DNA of 64,000 nt from Proruminimicrobium sp963666965 (lineage in GTDB: Bacteria > Elusimicrobiota > Endomicrobiia > Endomicrobiales > Endomicrobiaceae), in assembly GCA_963666965.1 (NCBI GenBank), contig OY762939.1, forward strand, positions 62,001 to 126,000, given 5' to 3'. Positions 18,019 through 27,304 of the stretch are shown here, piece after piece. Position 1 is the first letter of the stretch. Every line of letters begins with the position of its first letter. The position numbers were made by a program, and so were the translations under genes. The notes below the pieces were generated by a model that was given only the letters and a program-made list of their open reading frames with translations, was not told where the DNA came from and did not search any database.

Positions 18019-18495
18019 TTATTGCTTTAGCAATATTATTTTTTTTACTTCACCCAAATCAACATCAGTATCGGAACAACCATCTTTTGCAAGTGGTATG
18101 AACTGAGTAAGGATTTTTTCTTTGTCCGTCATTTTTACCGCCTGAACTCCCTCAAAATAACAGGCGATTCCTATTATGGCTTTCGGTTTCTGCGTCTTTA
18201 AAATATTTTCTATGGCTTTTCCACCTTTCATTATATAAACCTGTCTGTATCTGAGTTCTTTTGCAAGAGCCGTTATCTCGGATATTTTGCACCCTTTACA
18301 CATTGAGCATAAAAAATAAGCGCCTTCATCTTTTGCTTTGCACACCTTAGCATTTCTCATGCAGTGCGGAATAAAAATAATCCTGTCGCCGAAAGGAACC
18401 GCGCCAAACTTTTCGGACATGGAAATATTTTTTTTATCCACAAATTTTTTATAAGTATTTTTATTGATTTTTCTAAAATTTCTGCAAATATCCAT
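18019..18495 (-). CDS. DUF116 family cysteine-rich protein
   Basis: The start at 18495 (MDICRNFRKINKN) lies 2 nt after the argJ stop and gives 158 residues. A longer reading would overlap argJ by about 50 nt and is less likely. The body matches the DUF116 pattern: a FIPHCMRN motif, CSMCKGC, GIACYFEGVQAV, then a late cysteine in AKDGCSDTDVDL. These cysteines suggest metal or Fe-S binding. The function of the family is not established, and the place behind argJ may be only positional. Confidence 0.72.
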   Translation of the reverse strand: MDICRNFRKINKNTYKKFVDKKNISMSEKFGAVPFGDRIIFIPHCMRNAKVCKAKDEGAYFLCSMCKGCKISEITALAKELRYRQVYIMKGGKAIENILKTQKPKAIIGIACYFEGVQAVKMTDKEKILTQFIPLAKDGCSDTDVDLGEVKKIILLKQ

Positions 18496-18497
18496 TT

Positions 18498-19688
18498 TTA
18501 GCTTCTGTATGATCCGTTTATTTTTACATAATCGTATGAAAAATCGCATGTATAATATTTTGACGATGCCTTGCCCGATTTAAAATCAACCGTTATTTTA
18601 CATTCTTTTTCATCAAGTATTTTTTTTGCCTTAACTTCGTCAAAATTAACAGCCATTCCGTTTTTAGCCGTTATAATATTGCCTATATAAACATCAACTT
18701 TTGACTGGTCAAAATCAACTCCGGCTCTTCCTGCGGCCGCCAGTATCCTGCCCCAGTTTGCGTCGGAACCGAACAATGCCGTTTTAACAAGCGGCGATGT
18801 GGCTATCGTTGAAGCGATCTTTTTTGCATCCTCGTATTTTTTAACATTTTTAACTTCTATTTCGACAAGTTTTGTGGCGCCTTCGCCGTCTTTTGCCATC
18901 ATTTTTGCAAGAGATAAAGTAATATCATCAAGCACTGTTTTAAATTTAAGCATATCAGACTTTGAAAGTTTTCCTGTTTTGCTTTGACCGTTTGCCATTA
19001 AAATAAGAGTATCATTTGTTGAAGTATCCCCGTCTACAGAAATACAATTGAAAGACTGTTTTGCCGATTCTTCAAGAAGGTTCTGAAGCTGTTTTCTTTC
19101 AACAGCGGCATCCGTAAGTATGAAAGAAAGCATCGTGGCATGCAATCCTTTAAGCTCGGGATGAATCATTCCGGCCCCTTTTGAGCATCCCCATATAGTT
19201 ATTTCACCTTTTGCCGTCTTTATTTTTTTTGAAATAAATTTTGCAAAAGTATCCGTCGTCATTATTGCTTCAACGGCTTTTTTTTCATCTTTTTCTTTTG
19301 ATATTTTTATAAGCTCGGGCATTGCCTTTTTCATTTTTTCAACCGGCAAAAACTGACCTATTACTCCGGTTGATGCGACAAGAACAGATTCGGGAGAAAT
19401 GCCGAGAAATTTTGCAGCTTCACATGCTACGCTTTCAGCGTCTTTTTTGCCTTTTGTCCCAGTGCATGCGTTTGCGCATCCCGAATTTGCAATAACAGCC
19501 TGAAACGATTTATATTTTTTCAGTCTTTCAATATCAATTAAAACAGGCGCAGCTTTAACACGGCTGAAAGTAAACATGCCTGCGGTATTTGCAGGCGAAT
19601 CCGAATAAAATACAGCCAAATCTTTTTTCCCGCTTTTTTTTGCTATTCCCGAGTGCAGTCCGCCGCAGTAAAATCCTTTTGGAAGCAT
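18498..19688 (-). CDS. argJ: Glutamate N-acetyltransferase / ornithine acetyltransferase (ArgJ)
   Basis: This enzyme moves the acetyl group from N-acetylornithine to glutamate in the cyclic arginine pathway and may also use acetyl-CoA. The protein has 396 residues and should self-cleave before the threonine of HATMLSFILTDA (about residue 187). KGAGMIHPEL, SVDGDTSTNDT and NWGRILAAAGRAG are all recognisable. Its start codon overlaps the argC stop by 1 nt. argB, argD and argF are not in the window. Confidence 0.95.
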   Translation of the reverse strand: MLPKGFYCGGLHSGIAKKSGKKDLAVFYSDSPANTAGMFTFSRVKAAPVLIDIERLKKYKSFQAVIANSGCANACTGTKGKKDAESVACEAAKFLGISPESVLVASTGVIGQFLPVEKMKKAMPELIKISKEKDEKKAVEAIMTTDTFAKFISKKIKTAKGEITIWGCSKGAGMIHPELKGLHATMLSFILTDAAVERKQLQNLLEESAKQSFNCISVDGDTSTNDTLILMANGQSKTGKLSKSDMLKFKTVLDDITLSLAKMMAKDGEGATKLVEIEVKNVKKYEDAKKIASTIATSPLVKTALFGSDANWGRILAAAGRAGVDFDQSKVDVYIGNIITAKNGMAVNFDEVKAKKILDEKECKITVDFKSGKASSKYYTCDFSYDYVKINGSYRS

Positions 19689-20719
19689 TAAATGATCTCC
19701 TTCAGGCCTGTCGTTTCATCAAGACCTGACATAATATTCATATTCTGTACAGCCTGGCCCGAAGCTCCTTTTACAAGATTGTCTATGGCCGAAACTATCA
19801 CAAGTTTATTTGTTCTTGAATCGACGCTTAATCCTATTTCGCAAAAATTAGTATTGACTACTTTGTTTATATTTGGCAAAACGTTCTCATCCAAAACCTT
19901 TACAAAATTTTTGCCTTTATAAAAATTTTTATATATTTCTACTGCTTCGGCCGTCGTAATTTTTTTGTGCAAATTTGCATATATTACCGACAACATTCCT
20001 CTTTCAACAGGTATAATGTGCGGAGTAAAAGTAACTATTGTTTTTTGTCCGAATAAATTTGAAATTTCCTGTTCAATTTCCGGAATATGCCTGTGTTTTC
20101 CTGCAATATTATAAGCCCTTGTATTAGGATGTTCTTCTTTAAAATATTTTTCAACTGCTTTTCTGCCGGCTCCCGATATTCCGCTTTTTGAATCTATTAT
20201 TACATCGTTATTTGTTATAAGTCCGTTTTTTACGGCCGGAGCAAGCCCGAGAAGAATTGTCGTCGGATAACATCCGGGATTTGCCACAAGCTTTGCCTGT
20301 TTAATTTTGTCTGCGTAAAGTTCGCTTAATCCGTAAACAGCGTCTTTTATATAATCTTTTCCCGTATGGTTTACTTTATACCATTTTTCATAAGTATCAG
20401 CGCACTTTAACCTGAAATCTGCTGAAAGATCTATTACCTTTTTACCAGCTTTTAAAAGCTGGGGGACAACGGCAAAAGCAACCGCATGCGGCAGGGCAAG
20501 AAAAACAACATCGGTGTTGTTTTTGATTTCATCAACGTTAAAAGGAATACATTTCATTTTGAGATTTGCATATTTAGGATATATATCAGACAATTCCCTT
20601 ACGGGAGAAGTTTCTCTGCCGGCAAGAACAGTCAGTTTAACTTCCGGATGTTTAGAAAGTATTCTTAAAAGTTCTTCGCCTGTATAACCTGTGATTCCTA
20701 CAATCCCCGCTTTGATCAT
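19688..20719 (-). CDS. argC: N-acetyl-gamma-glutamyl-phosphate reductase
   Basis: This NADPH-dependent reductase makes N-acetylglutamate semialdehyde in arginine biosynthesis. The protein has 343 residues. The N-terminal Rossmann motif is GIVGITGYTGEEL, the catalytic cysteine is C150 in ANPGCYPT, and the HRHIPEIEQE and HIIPVERGM segments fit the family. Only 14 nt separate it from an outer-membrane protein gene upstream, with no obvious promoter in between. Confidence 0.95.
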   Translation of the reverse strand: MIKAGIVGITGYTGEELLRILSKHPEVKLTVLAGRETSPVRELSDIYPKYANLKMKCIPFNVDEIKNNTDVVFLALPHAVAFAVVPQLLKAGKKVIDLSADFRLKCADTYEKWYKVNHTGKDYIKDAVYGLSELYADKIKQAKLVANPGCYPTTILLGLAPAVKNGLITNNDVIIDSKSGISGAGRKAVEKYFKEEHPNTRAYNIAGKHRHIPEIEQEISNLFGQKTIVTFTPHIIPVERGMLSVIYANLHKKITTAEAVEIYKNFYKGKNFVKVLDENVLPNINKVVNTNFCEIGLSVDSRTNKLVIVSAIDNLVKGASGQAVQNMNIMSGLDETTGLKEII

Positions 20720-20733
20720 TTTTTACTTGTCCT

Positions 20734-21318
20734 TTAAATTAAAAATTTATAACCCACAGAAACCAGCACGGTTGAAAATTTAACATCTGCCGACAACCCG
20801 TAATTGCTTTCAAATTTTGCATTATTATTAATATAAGACGCTTCTATAATATACGAACCGTATTCAAATCCGCATGAGGCAAGCCAGCAGAAGCCGCCGT
20901 TCATTTTTTCAGTCGAGTCGAGATAAACTGCCGAATAACTTACAAATCCGTATCCTGCTCCTGCGCTTAAATAAAAATTTAAATCTTTGTAACTGTTAAG
21001 AGGAATTATCTGTTTAGCCTGTAAATAATAATTTAAAACAGCAAAACTTTCATTTAAAGTATTCATTGCAAGATTGGCGTTTATTCCAAGCCCCAAAGCG
21101 GTATAATTTTTCAAATAGTAAAGATAATCCATCTTTAATGAAAAACCGTTTGCGTCTGTTTCGGATGAGTTTAACGACTCATAATTAAATTTATAATCCG
21201 AAGAAAGAGACATTACTTTGCCGGCCTTAAAAGATAATTCATTCAATCCGTTAAGCGGTTTTGCCGCCAAAGGAGAAACTGCAAAAAAACAGATTAAAAA
21301 TGCAAACCATTTTTTCAT
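20734..21318 (-). CDS. Small outer-membrane beta-barrel protein
   Basis: This 194-residue protein has a Sec signal peptide (MKKWFAFLICFFAVSPLAAK) and then about eight alternating hydrophobic/polar stretches typical of an OmpA/OmpX-like eight-stranded barrel. Examples are LNFYLSAGAGYGF and the terminal STVLVSVGYKFLI. It has no enzyme motif and its function is unknown. A terminator-like hairpin lies in its leader at 21352-21387, and a promoter candidate lies upstream of that. Confidence 0.6.
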   Translation of the reverse strand: MKKWFAFLICFFAVSPLAAKPLNGLNELSFKAGKVMSLSSDYKFNYESLNSSETDANGFSLKMDYLYYLKNYTALGLGINANLAMNTLNESFAVLNYYLQAKQIIPLNSYKDLNFYLSAGAGYGFVSYSAVYLDSTEKMNGGFCWLASCGFEYGSYIIEASYINNNAKFESNYGLSADVKFSTVLVSVGYKFLI

Positions 21319-21351
21319 ATATTTTTTACCCCTGTATGCCTAAAACAGCAT

Positions 21352-21387
21352 AAAAAACCGGCTATACGGCAAAAATAAACCGGCCGG
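21352..21387 (-). terminator. Rho-independent terminator at end of pil operon
   Basis: On the minus strand CCGGC-CGG, a 10-nt loop, CCG-TATA-GCCGG are followed by a run of six T. It lies about 135 nt past the stop of the TMTC-like gene, so it probably ends the pilM transcription unit. It also sits inside the leader of the downstream barrel gene if that gene uses the 21403-21432 promoter. Confidence 0.6.
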
Positions 21388-21402
21388 AACTGACATTTGT
21401 CT

Positions 21403-21432
21403 ATTTTATCTTATATCGAGCCCTATTTGCAA
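21403..21432 (-). promoter_or_regulatory. Candidate promoter upstream of small outer-membrane protein gene
   Basis: On the minus strand TTGCAA (21432-21427), an 18-nt spacer and TAAAAT (21408-21403). A transcript from here would pass through the hairpin/T-run at 21352-21387 before reaching the start codon. The remainder of the 21319-21522 gap holds nothing else recognisable. Confidence 0.4.
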
Positions 21433-21522
21433 ATAAAAAAACACGTTAAATATCAAGTTTTTTCATGATTTCAAACGTTTACAAATGTTTTCGACTTTGA
21501 ATTTTACAAAGCGCGGATTTTG

Positions 21523-23097
21523 CTATTTTCTGACGGTTTTTTCAAAATTAAGAAGCATTTCGCGGCTTATTTTTGATGTATTGCGCAGCAGATATTTTTT
21601 GGCAAGTTCCGGGCTTTCAAAAGAATCTACAAATTTATTTGAAACATCAAAATCAGACGAATTAATTAAAAATGCTTTGAGATAATATTTTTGGGCATGC
21701 TCTTTGTCTCCGGATAATTCATAAGCCTCTCCCGTAAGAAGCCATACATTTTCTCTTTTATAGACAGGATTTATCAAAGAAACTTTTTCAAATTGTTTTA
21801 TTGCTTCTTTGTATTCTCCATTTGCCAGATATGCCACAGCCATATTATAAGCCACTCTTATATTATCAGGATTTTTTAAAGAAGCGTCGTAATATAAATT
21901 ATACTGATTTGAATAAACAATACCTCTCTGAAAAGAAATAAATCCGTAAATTAAAAAAAGGATAATTAAAAATACCGATACGGAAATACGCCTGATATTT
22001 TTAAAAAGAAAATCAACTGCATAAGCAAATATTATTGATATTGCCGCCATAGGCAGATACAAATATCTGTCTGCGACTGTATTTACCAAAGGAACCAAAT
22101 TGCTTACCGGAATATACGCAACGGCCGCAAAAAATAATGCAAATTTAAAAAACTTATCTTTGCTTTTAAAAACAGCAAAAACTATCAGCGCTATAAATAA
22201 TCCCGAAAAGACAAACATAGCAAAAGAATATCTGACAACATAATCAACGGATAAATTTACGGGATATACCAAGTGGGCAAAGTTATACCACAAAGCCGCC
22301 GATATATTTAAAATATAAGAAACGAAGCTGTCCAACGGAGCTGTATTCTTTTCTATATTCGGATATATTAACTCGTAAAACGGAACAGGAAATCGTTCAA
22401 GCCAAAAGAAAAATAAAAAAAGCGCAGTCACAACGGATGCGGCCGCAATAAAGAAATATTTCGTTCTGTTTTTACCGTAAAAAAATACGCAATACGGCAG
22501 CAAAATAAAAGGAATTATAACCGAATTTTCTTTTGAGAATAAAGCGCATAAAAAAGCGGCAATCATTAATATTACAATTTTTGGCTTATTATCATTTGTA
22601 TTTCTGAGCATATTCGCAAAATTTAAAAAAACAAGAATAAAAAAAACTGCCAATAGATCGGCCCTGAAACTTGCGACATTAACGACTTCACTCTGAATAG
22701 GATGCAAAGAAAAAAATAAAGCCGCAAAAAAAGCAAATCCGTATTTCTTCTTTATTCCCAAAACAAATAAAAAAAGCAATACTGAGTTTAAACAATGCAA
22801 CAATAAATTCACAAAATGATAACCTGCCGGACTATATCCGAAAAGCGCAAAATCAGTCATCAGAGACAAAAGAGAAACCGGTCTTGCCCCGCATACTACG
22901 GGCAAAACATCAAAAAAATTTTTAGGATTTAAAAGCACGAAAAAATTGGATGTATTCTGAATAAAAGAATTATCTATTATAAGACGATAATCATCCAGAA
23001 CAAACGAAGATCTTAAAGAATGGATTCTTACGGCAAAAGAAAGAAAAACAAGCAAAAACAATATAAGATAAACTACATGTTTTTTATTGAAGAGCAA
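21523..23097 (-). CDS. TMTC-type GT-C membrane protein with C-terminal TPRs
   Basis: This 524-residue protein has about ten transmembrane helices to about residue 390, then TPR-like repeats (for example VAYNMAVAYLANGEYKEAI). The early loop with a DDYRLI acidic pair, the RPVSLLSLMTDFALFGYSPA segment and the SEVVNVASFRADLLA motif are typical of TMTC/O-mannosyltransferase-like proteins that use lipid-linked sugars. The start is TTG at 23097, directly after the previous stop, with GGAG 9 nt before it. As the last gene of the pilM unit it may glycosylate pilins or other exported proteins; that role is inferred from context. Confidence 0.72.
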   Translation of the reverse strand: MLFNKKHVVYLILFLLVFLSFAVRIHSLRSSFVLDDYRLIIDNSFIQNTSNFFVLLNPKNFFDVLPVVCGARPVSLLSLMTDFALFGYSPAGYHFVNLLLHCLNSVLLFLFVLGIKKKYGFAFFAALFFSLHPIQSEVVNVASFRADLLAVFFILVFLNFANMLRNTNDNKPKIVILMIAAFLCALFSKENSVIIPFILLPYCVFFYGKNRTKYFFIAAASVVTALFLFFFWLERFPVPFYELIYPNIEKNTAPLDSFVSYILNISAALWYNFAHLVYPVNLSVDYVVRYSFAMFVFSGLFIALIVFAVFKSKDKFFKFALFFAAVAYIPVSNLVPLVNTVADRYLYLPMAAISIIFAYAVDFLFKNIRRISVSVFLIILFLIYGFISFQRGIVYSNQYNLYYDASLKNPDNIRVAYNMAVAYLANGEYKEAIKQFEKVSLINPVYKRENVWLLTGEAYELSGDKEHAQKYYLKAFLINSSDFDVSNKFVDSFESPELAKKYLLRNTSKISREMLLNFEKTVRK

Positions 23098-23934
23098 CTA
23101 CATCAACTCCATATTGATTTGTTCCATAAGAGTTATCAGCCTTATATTGTCAGGCTGCAGGCTGAATCCTAATTCGACATAATCTTTGGCCTTGCCGAAT
23201 CTGCCCTGTTTCATATTTTTCATTGCTTCTTTATAATACATGTTGACTCTTTTATTGCTTGTTTCCTGCATTGAATAATATCTGCCCATGCCTACAAACA
23301 CCTGAAATTTAGGGTGTTTCTGAGCAAGTTCATATATCAAATTGCTTGCTTTTTTAAATTTTTCATTTTTAAAATAATCTATAGATTCTAAAAATCTTTT
23401 GCGATCCTGTTCGTTTTCAAGACTCGCCATAACTATATTGCACTCTGTTGAAAGTCTGGCAAAAGAAAGACTGTCTTTTGCGCTCGGCATAAGCTTTGCG
23501 ATTCTGTTGTTAAACAAAAAACCTTCATAGTAGTTGCCTTCTTTCACTGTTCTTCTCAGTTCTATAAGATAGTCGTCAACTATGGATTTTTTAAACACCA
23601 TTATTTTTTCACTTAACATAAGAATCTTATTTTTTAATTCTCCGGCTTTTGAATCATTAGGAGAAATATTTAAAACTTCATCAACATATTTTTCGGCTTT
23701 TTCAAAATCTCCGTTAATATAACTTTTTCTGGCTTTAATCATAAGCTTTGAGCTCTGTTTGGCAACCATCTCGGCGCTCATTCCAGTTATTGTGGTTGTC
23801 TGGTCCTGGGTTTCCTGTTCAACCGCAGCCTCGGACTTTGTTTTTTTTGTTAAACCAAAAATACCCGCAGAAGATACAGTAACGGCAAATATCAAAATAA
23901 GTATTACTGAATTTATTGTTCTTTTAGTTATCAT
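23098..23934 (-). CDS. Membrane-anchored TPR protein in pilus operon
   Basis: This 278-residue protein has a single N-terminal membrane helix (about residues 8-28) followed by a helical, TPR-like periplasmic region with repeats near residues 60-95 and 170-265. It lies 1 nt from the response regulator gene and abuts the TMTC-like gene, so it is translated with them. TPR proteins such as PilF/PilW assist secretin assembly in other species, but those are lipoproteins and this one has no lipobox. Its role is unknown. Confidence 0.65.
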   Translation of the reverse strand: MITKRTINSVILILIFAVTVSSAGIFGLTKKTKSEAAVEQETQDQTTTITGMSAEMVAKQSSKLMIKARKSYINGDFEKAEKYVDEVLNISPNDSKAGELKNKILMLSEKIMVFKKSIVDDYLIELRRTVKEGNYYEGFLFNNRIAKLMPSAKDSLSFARLSTECNIVMASLENEQDRKRFLESIDYFKNEKFKKASNLIYELAQKHPKFQVFVGMGRYYSMQETSNKRVNMYYKEAMKNMKQGRFGKAKDYVELGFSLQPDNIRLITLMEQINMELM

Positions 23935-23935
23935 G

Positions 23936-24505
23936 TTATCCTCTTTTTAATATTTTTATGCCTTTTATTCTGTCCATAATGCTGCATCCCTGCTTTTTAT
24001 TTGCATTCATTATTTCGGCATTTGGAGAAGCAACAACATTAACTTTCATATCATCAGTCAAACATTCCAAATTGCTTATATCAGCTACAATATGCTGTAA
24101 ATTAATTCTTCCTTCATAAAGATTATTTCTCTCTTCTAGCATTATATTTATCGTTTTTACGAGAGTTTCTATATCAAGAGGCTTTACAACATAATCATAA
24201 GCGCCGCTCTTTATCGATTCTATCGCAATTTCGATAGAACTGCTGCCGGTTATAACTATAGGAACAACATCATTTAAAATATTTTTGATGCTCTTAATAA
24301 GCGAAATGCCGTTGACATCCGGTAATCCGTAATCAACAACCAATATATCGAAATTTTCCTCTTTTGCCACGTTCTCAGCTTCCGCACCGCTTCCTACCGA
24401 TGCGACTTTTAGAAAACTCTGCTCAAGAGAAGAATGAAGAGAAATCCTTTCGGCTTCATCATCCTCTACTATTAAAACTTTTGCGTTTATCACTCTTTCT
24501 GACAT
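23936..24505 (-). CDS. Response regulator receiver protein
   Basis: This 189-residue protein has a receiver domain at residues 8-130. The acidic pocket is EDD (14-16), the phospho-accepting Asp is D58 in LVVDYG, and the switch residues are in VITGSSS and VVKPLD. The remaining ~55 residues contain no DNA-binding domain, so output is probably by protein contact. It sits between pilQ and a TPR gene, suggesting control of pilus assembly or function. The partner kinase is not in the window. Confidence 0.85.
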   Translation of the reverse strand: MSERVINAKVLIVEDDEAERISLHSSLEQSFLKVASVGSGAEAENVAKEENFDILVVDYGLPDVNGISLIKSIKNILNDVVPIVITGSSSIEIAIESIKSGAYDYVVKPLDIETLVKTINIMLEERNNLYEGRINLQHIVADISNLECLTDDMKVNVVASPNAEIMNANKKQGCSIMDRIKGIKILKRG

Positions 24506-24514
24506 ATTTTTTCC

Positions 24515-25783
24515 TTAGTTTACAATCTTAGCCGTTATGAAAATCGTAAGCTCATACCTTGTTTTATTTTGCTCGACCCCTTTAAACAAATATCCTAATA
24601 AAGGAATATCGCCTAAAAGAGGAACTTTCTTGATTGTTCCGTCTTCTGTTTCTCTTATCATCCCGCCGATTGCAGCCGTTTCACCGCTTCTCAACATAAG
24701 AGTAGTTGTAGTCTTGCTTGTATTTACGACTGGAGTTCCGTCGCTTCCGCCGACCATTTCACCTGTTCTGAAACTCTGCTCGGGAGAAACCTGAAGAACT
24801 ATCGAACCGTCTCTGTTTATCTGAGGTTTTACTCTTAATTTTATACCAACCTGCTTGAAAGCGGTAGTTCCTGTTACATCTCCGGTCGAAGAAGATGTCG
24901 TTTTGCTTTCAAGATAAGGAATTTCTTCTACTATGTCTATACTTGCTTCCTGGTTATTTAAAACGAGCAATTTGGGATTTGTAAGAATTTTTGCGCTCTT
25001 GTCCTGAACACCTGCTTCTATTACCGCATCTATATTCCAATCTCCCTGGAGTATGGAAATACCTGCCTGAGCAAAACTGTTATTAAGTTTTAAGCTTGTT
25101 CCGCTGCCCGGAGTAGCATATGCGAAATTAGGCTTTCCTGTTATAGGATTTGTATTTCCTGCCCCGGTTCTGTAAAGTTCATTTATTTTAGTTCCTATCG
25201 AAATGCCTTTTGAAAGGTTTACATCAACTATTTTTGCTTCAAGCATAACCTGCTGTGTAGGTATATCAAGAGATCTTATCAATCCTTCCATTTTATCTAT
25301 GCTGTCTGCCAAATCCGTAATGATTATAGAATTTGTTCTGACATCTGATACTATTTTGCCGCCTGTTGAAAGTCTTGTTTCAAGTATTTTTTCAAGATCT
25401 CCAGATTTTGCATAATTGCAGAATATTACTCTTGAAACAGTTATATGATTTTTATCTTCTTTGCTTTTTATAACATAAATATTTGCGTCTCCCTGTTTTA
25501 CGTAATACAGATCATAAGTATCAAGAAGAGCATTTAGGGCTTCTTCGGCAGTTACATCTTTTAATGACAACATTATCTTTTTATTATAAAGATTGGTATC
25601 TGAAATGAGTTTCATTCCTGTTTTCATGCTTAAAACATTTAAAACTGTATACAGCGTTGTTCCCTGAAAATCAATTGAAATTAATGCACTGGATGCAACC
25701 TCATTTGATTTTTCCGCAAAAGAAACTACGGGATTCAATATCACAGCAGCAAACAAAACCCAGATTACCAGTTTTTTTCTCAT
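24515..25783 (-). CDS. pilQ: PilQ/GspD-type secretin
   Basis: This protein forms the outer-membrane gate through which the pilus or pseudopilus passes. It has 422 residues, shorter than usual PilQ because the N-terminal AMIN domains are missing. A signal peptide is followed by an STN-like domain (IDFQGTTLYTVLNVLS), one Secretin_N domain (about 115-180), and the secretin barrel with VMLEAKIVDV, LVLNNQEASI and the C-terminal GETAAIGGMI and VPLLGDIPLLGYLF motifs. It lies 10 nt after pilO. Confidence 0.9.
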   Translation of the reverse strand: MRKKLVIWVLFAAVILNPVVSFAEKSNEVASSALISIDFQGTTLYTVLNVLSMKTGMKLISDTNLYNKKIMLSLKDVTAEEALNALLDTYDLYYVKQGDANIYVIKSKEDKNHITVSRVIFCNYAKSGDLEKILETRLSTGGKIVSDVRTNSIIITDLADSIDKMEGLIRSLDIPTQQVMLEAKIVDVNLSKGISIGTKINELYRTGAGNTNPITGKPNFAYATPGSGTSLKLNNSFAQAGISILQGDWNIDAVIEAGVQDKSAKILTNPKLLVLNNQEASIDIVEEIPYLESKTTSSSTGDVTGTTAFKQVGIKLRVKPQINRDGSIVLQVSPEQSFRTGEMVGGSDGTPVVNTSKTTTTLMLRSGETAAIGGMIRETEDGTIKKVPLLGDIPLLGYLFKGVEQNKTRYELTIFITAKIVN

Positions 25784-25793
25784 TTTATCTCCC

Positions 25794-26720
25794 CTAATTT
25801 AACATTTTTATTTTATAAGTTTTTCCGTAGTATTCAACATCTATTGAATTCGTATTTATTTTTTTAATCTTTATTTCTTTTTTATAGACTCCGCCGACAT
25901 GGTATAAATTGCCTTCTATTATCGCAACAGGATTGGCCTGATCATACAAAATTCCGTCAAGCTGGAAAGCCGGCAAAGTTCTAACAAATTCTTTTGGAGC
26001 ACTCGTTTTCTGAGATGTTTCTTTCTGAGTGATCTTTTCGGCCGCTTTAACAAAAGGATTGCGAGGCGTAGGCAGCAAATCTTTTATAGTCGGAATATAC
26101 CCGACGTTTGCCGACGCAATTACTCTCTCTGCGACATCGTAAAAAAATCCTTTTTTCATTATATCATTGATGTTTTGAGTTTGTCTTCCTAAAAAATAAT
26201 CGTTTAAATTTGAAGAATGAAGATACGGCCCGCATTCAATCAGAACTCCGTTTGATCCGCACTCAAGTTTAGATATAACCGAAAATTTTTCCATGTCAAA
26301 TAAAATTCTGTATAGTCTGTCATAAGGAGCGGAAAAACTAAATTCCATACGGATATCGGCATTGTTATCCTTAAGACTCGTTATGGATTCTTTAAATTCA
26401 TAAACTTCGTATTGTTTCAAGATATTTATAACTTTTGTTTTGTATTCATTGATAAGTTCCGCGTTTGAAACCAAAAAATCCTTGTACAGCAAAGATATTT
26501 CATTTATTTTTTGTTCCTGTTCGGCAACCTTTATTTTGGTTTCACGGAAATTATCAAGCTGCTTGTCAATATTTTTTAGTCTGTCTATGACATTAGTCTT
26601 TTCGCTAAAAAGCTCTTTATATTTTTTAAAAGGGAATTCATAAACATAAACCAAAACGCCTAACATAAGAAAACATGCAATCAGCGATTTAATATCTCTT
26701 GAAGATAATCTCAGCATCAT
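25794..26720 (-). CDS. pilO: PilO-like inner-membrane protein with a PilP/GspC-like C-terminus
   Basis: This 308-residue protein has a short cytoplasmic start, one membrane helix (about residues 12-28), a coiled coil (about 35-75) and a ferredoxin-like PilO domain to about 180. A linker then leads to a C-terminal segment (about 245-308: LPAFQLDGILYDQANPVAIIEG, followed by short beta strands) that resembles the PilP/GspC homology region. No separate pilP exists between pilO and pilQ, so this looks like a PilO-PilP fusion. It overlaps pilN by 4 nt. Confidence 0.75.
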   Translation of the reverse strand: MMLRLSSRDIKSLIACFLMLGVLVYVYEFPFKKYKELFSEKTNVIDRLKNIDKQLDNFRETKIKVAEQEQKINEISLLYKDFLVSNAELINEYKTKVINILKQYEVYEFKESITSLKDNNADIRMEFSFSAPYDRLYRILFDMEKFSVISKLECGSNGVLIECGPYLHSSNLNDYFLGRQTQNINDIMKKGFFYDVAERVIASANVGYIPTIKDLLPTPRNPFVKAAEKITQKETSQKTSAPKEFVRTLPAFQLDGILYDQANPVAIIEGNLYHVGGVYKKEIKIKKINTNSIDVEYYGKTYKIKMLN

Positions 26721-27304
26721 AATCTTTTCCTCGAATTTAAACCAAACTGAACAGTGAGAGTTTCAAAACCCGGTTTTTTCTTTTCAATTTCCAAAATCCA
26801 TGACATAACTTTAATTGATCCGTCGTTTATAAAATAACTGCCTTCAAAAGTCTTTTTCAGTTCTTCGGCATAATCATAAAAACTTTTCAGTTTTGTCATT
26901 GAATTCTGCGGCACATTAATTACCGCATCCATGTTATCTCCTGAAACTCCCATCGAAACAAGAACCGCATCAGAAGGCAAACGCGTTGCAAACTCTTTTA
27001 AAATAAGTCCGTATTTTGTTGTATTATTAAGCTGTTCTGAAACGGCCAAAAGTTTATAGTCATATTCGGCCCACAATTGCTCCAACTGAACGACTTCTGC
27101 CGTTCTTTTATTGTCGATTGTATTTATCAAATTAGTAATTTCACTGTCAAGTTTTGTTATAAAAAACTTTTTATACCCGGCATAAGACGACAAACACAAT
27201 ACTCCGATTACTATAAACAAAGTTATGTAATTAACAAATTTAAAAAATTTAAATTTGATGTCATTGCTTTTTATAATTTCCGTAGCTAAATTTATTCTGT
27301 ACAT
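26717..27304 (-). CDS. pilN: PilN-like pilus assembly protein
   Basis: This 195-residue bitopic protein of the pilus alignment complex starts MYRINLATEII, matching the INL motif by which PilN binds PilM. A membrane helix follows at about residues 26-46, then a coiled coil and a small PilN-like domain (FATRLPSDAVLVSMGV). The gene overlaps pilM by 1 nt and pilO by 4 nt. Confidence 0.88.
   Translation of the reverse strand: MYRINLATEIIKSNDIKFKFFKFVNYITLFIVIGVLCLSSYAGYKKFFITKLDSEITNLINTIDNKRTAEVVQLEQLWAEYDYKLLAVSEQLNNTTKYGLILKEFATRLPSDAVLVSMGVSGDNMDAVINVPQNSMTKLKSFYDYAEELKKTFEGSYFINDGSIKVMSWILEIEKKKPGFETLTVQFGLNSRKRL

Noticed and set aside
18496..18549. Longer N-terminus for the DUF116 protein
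   Set aside because: It would overlap argJ by about 50 nt and adds a basic stretch unlike the family; the ATG at 18495 fits the argJ stop.
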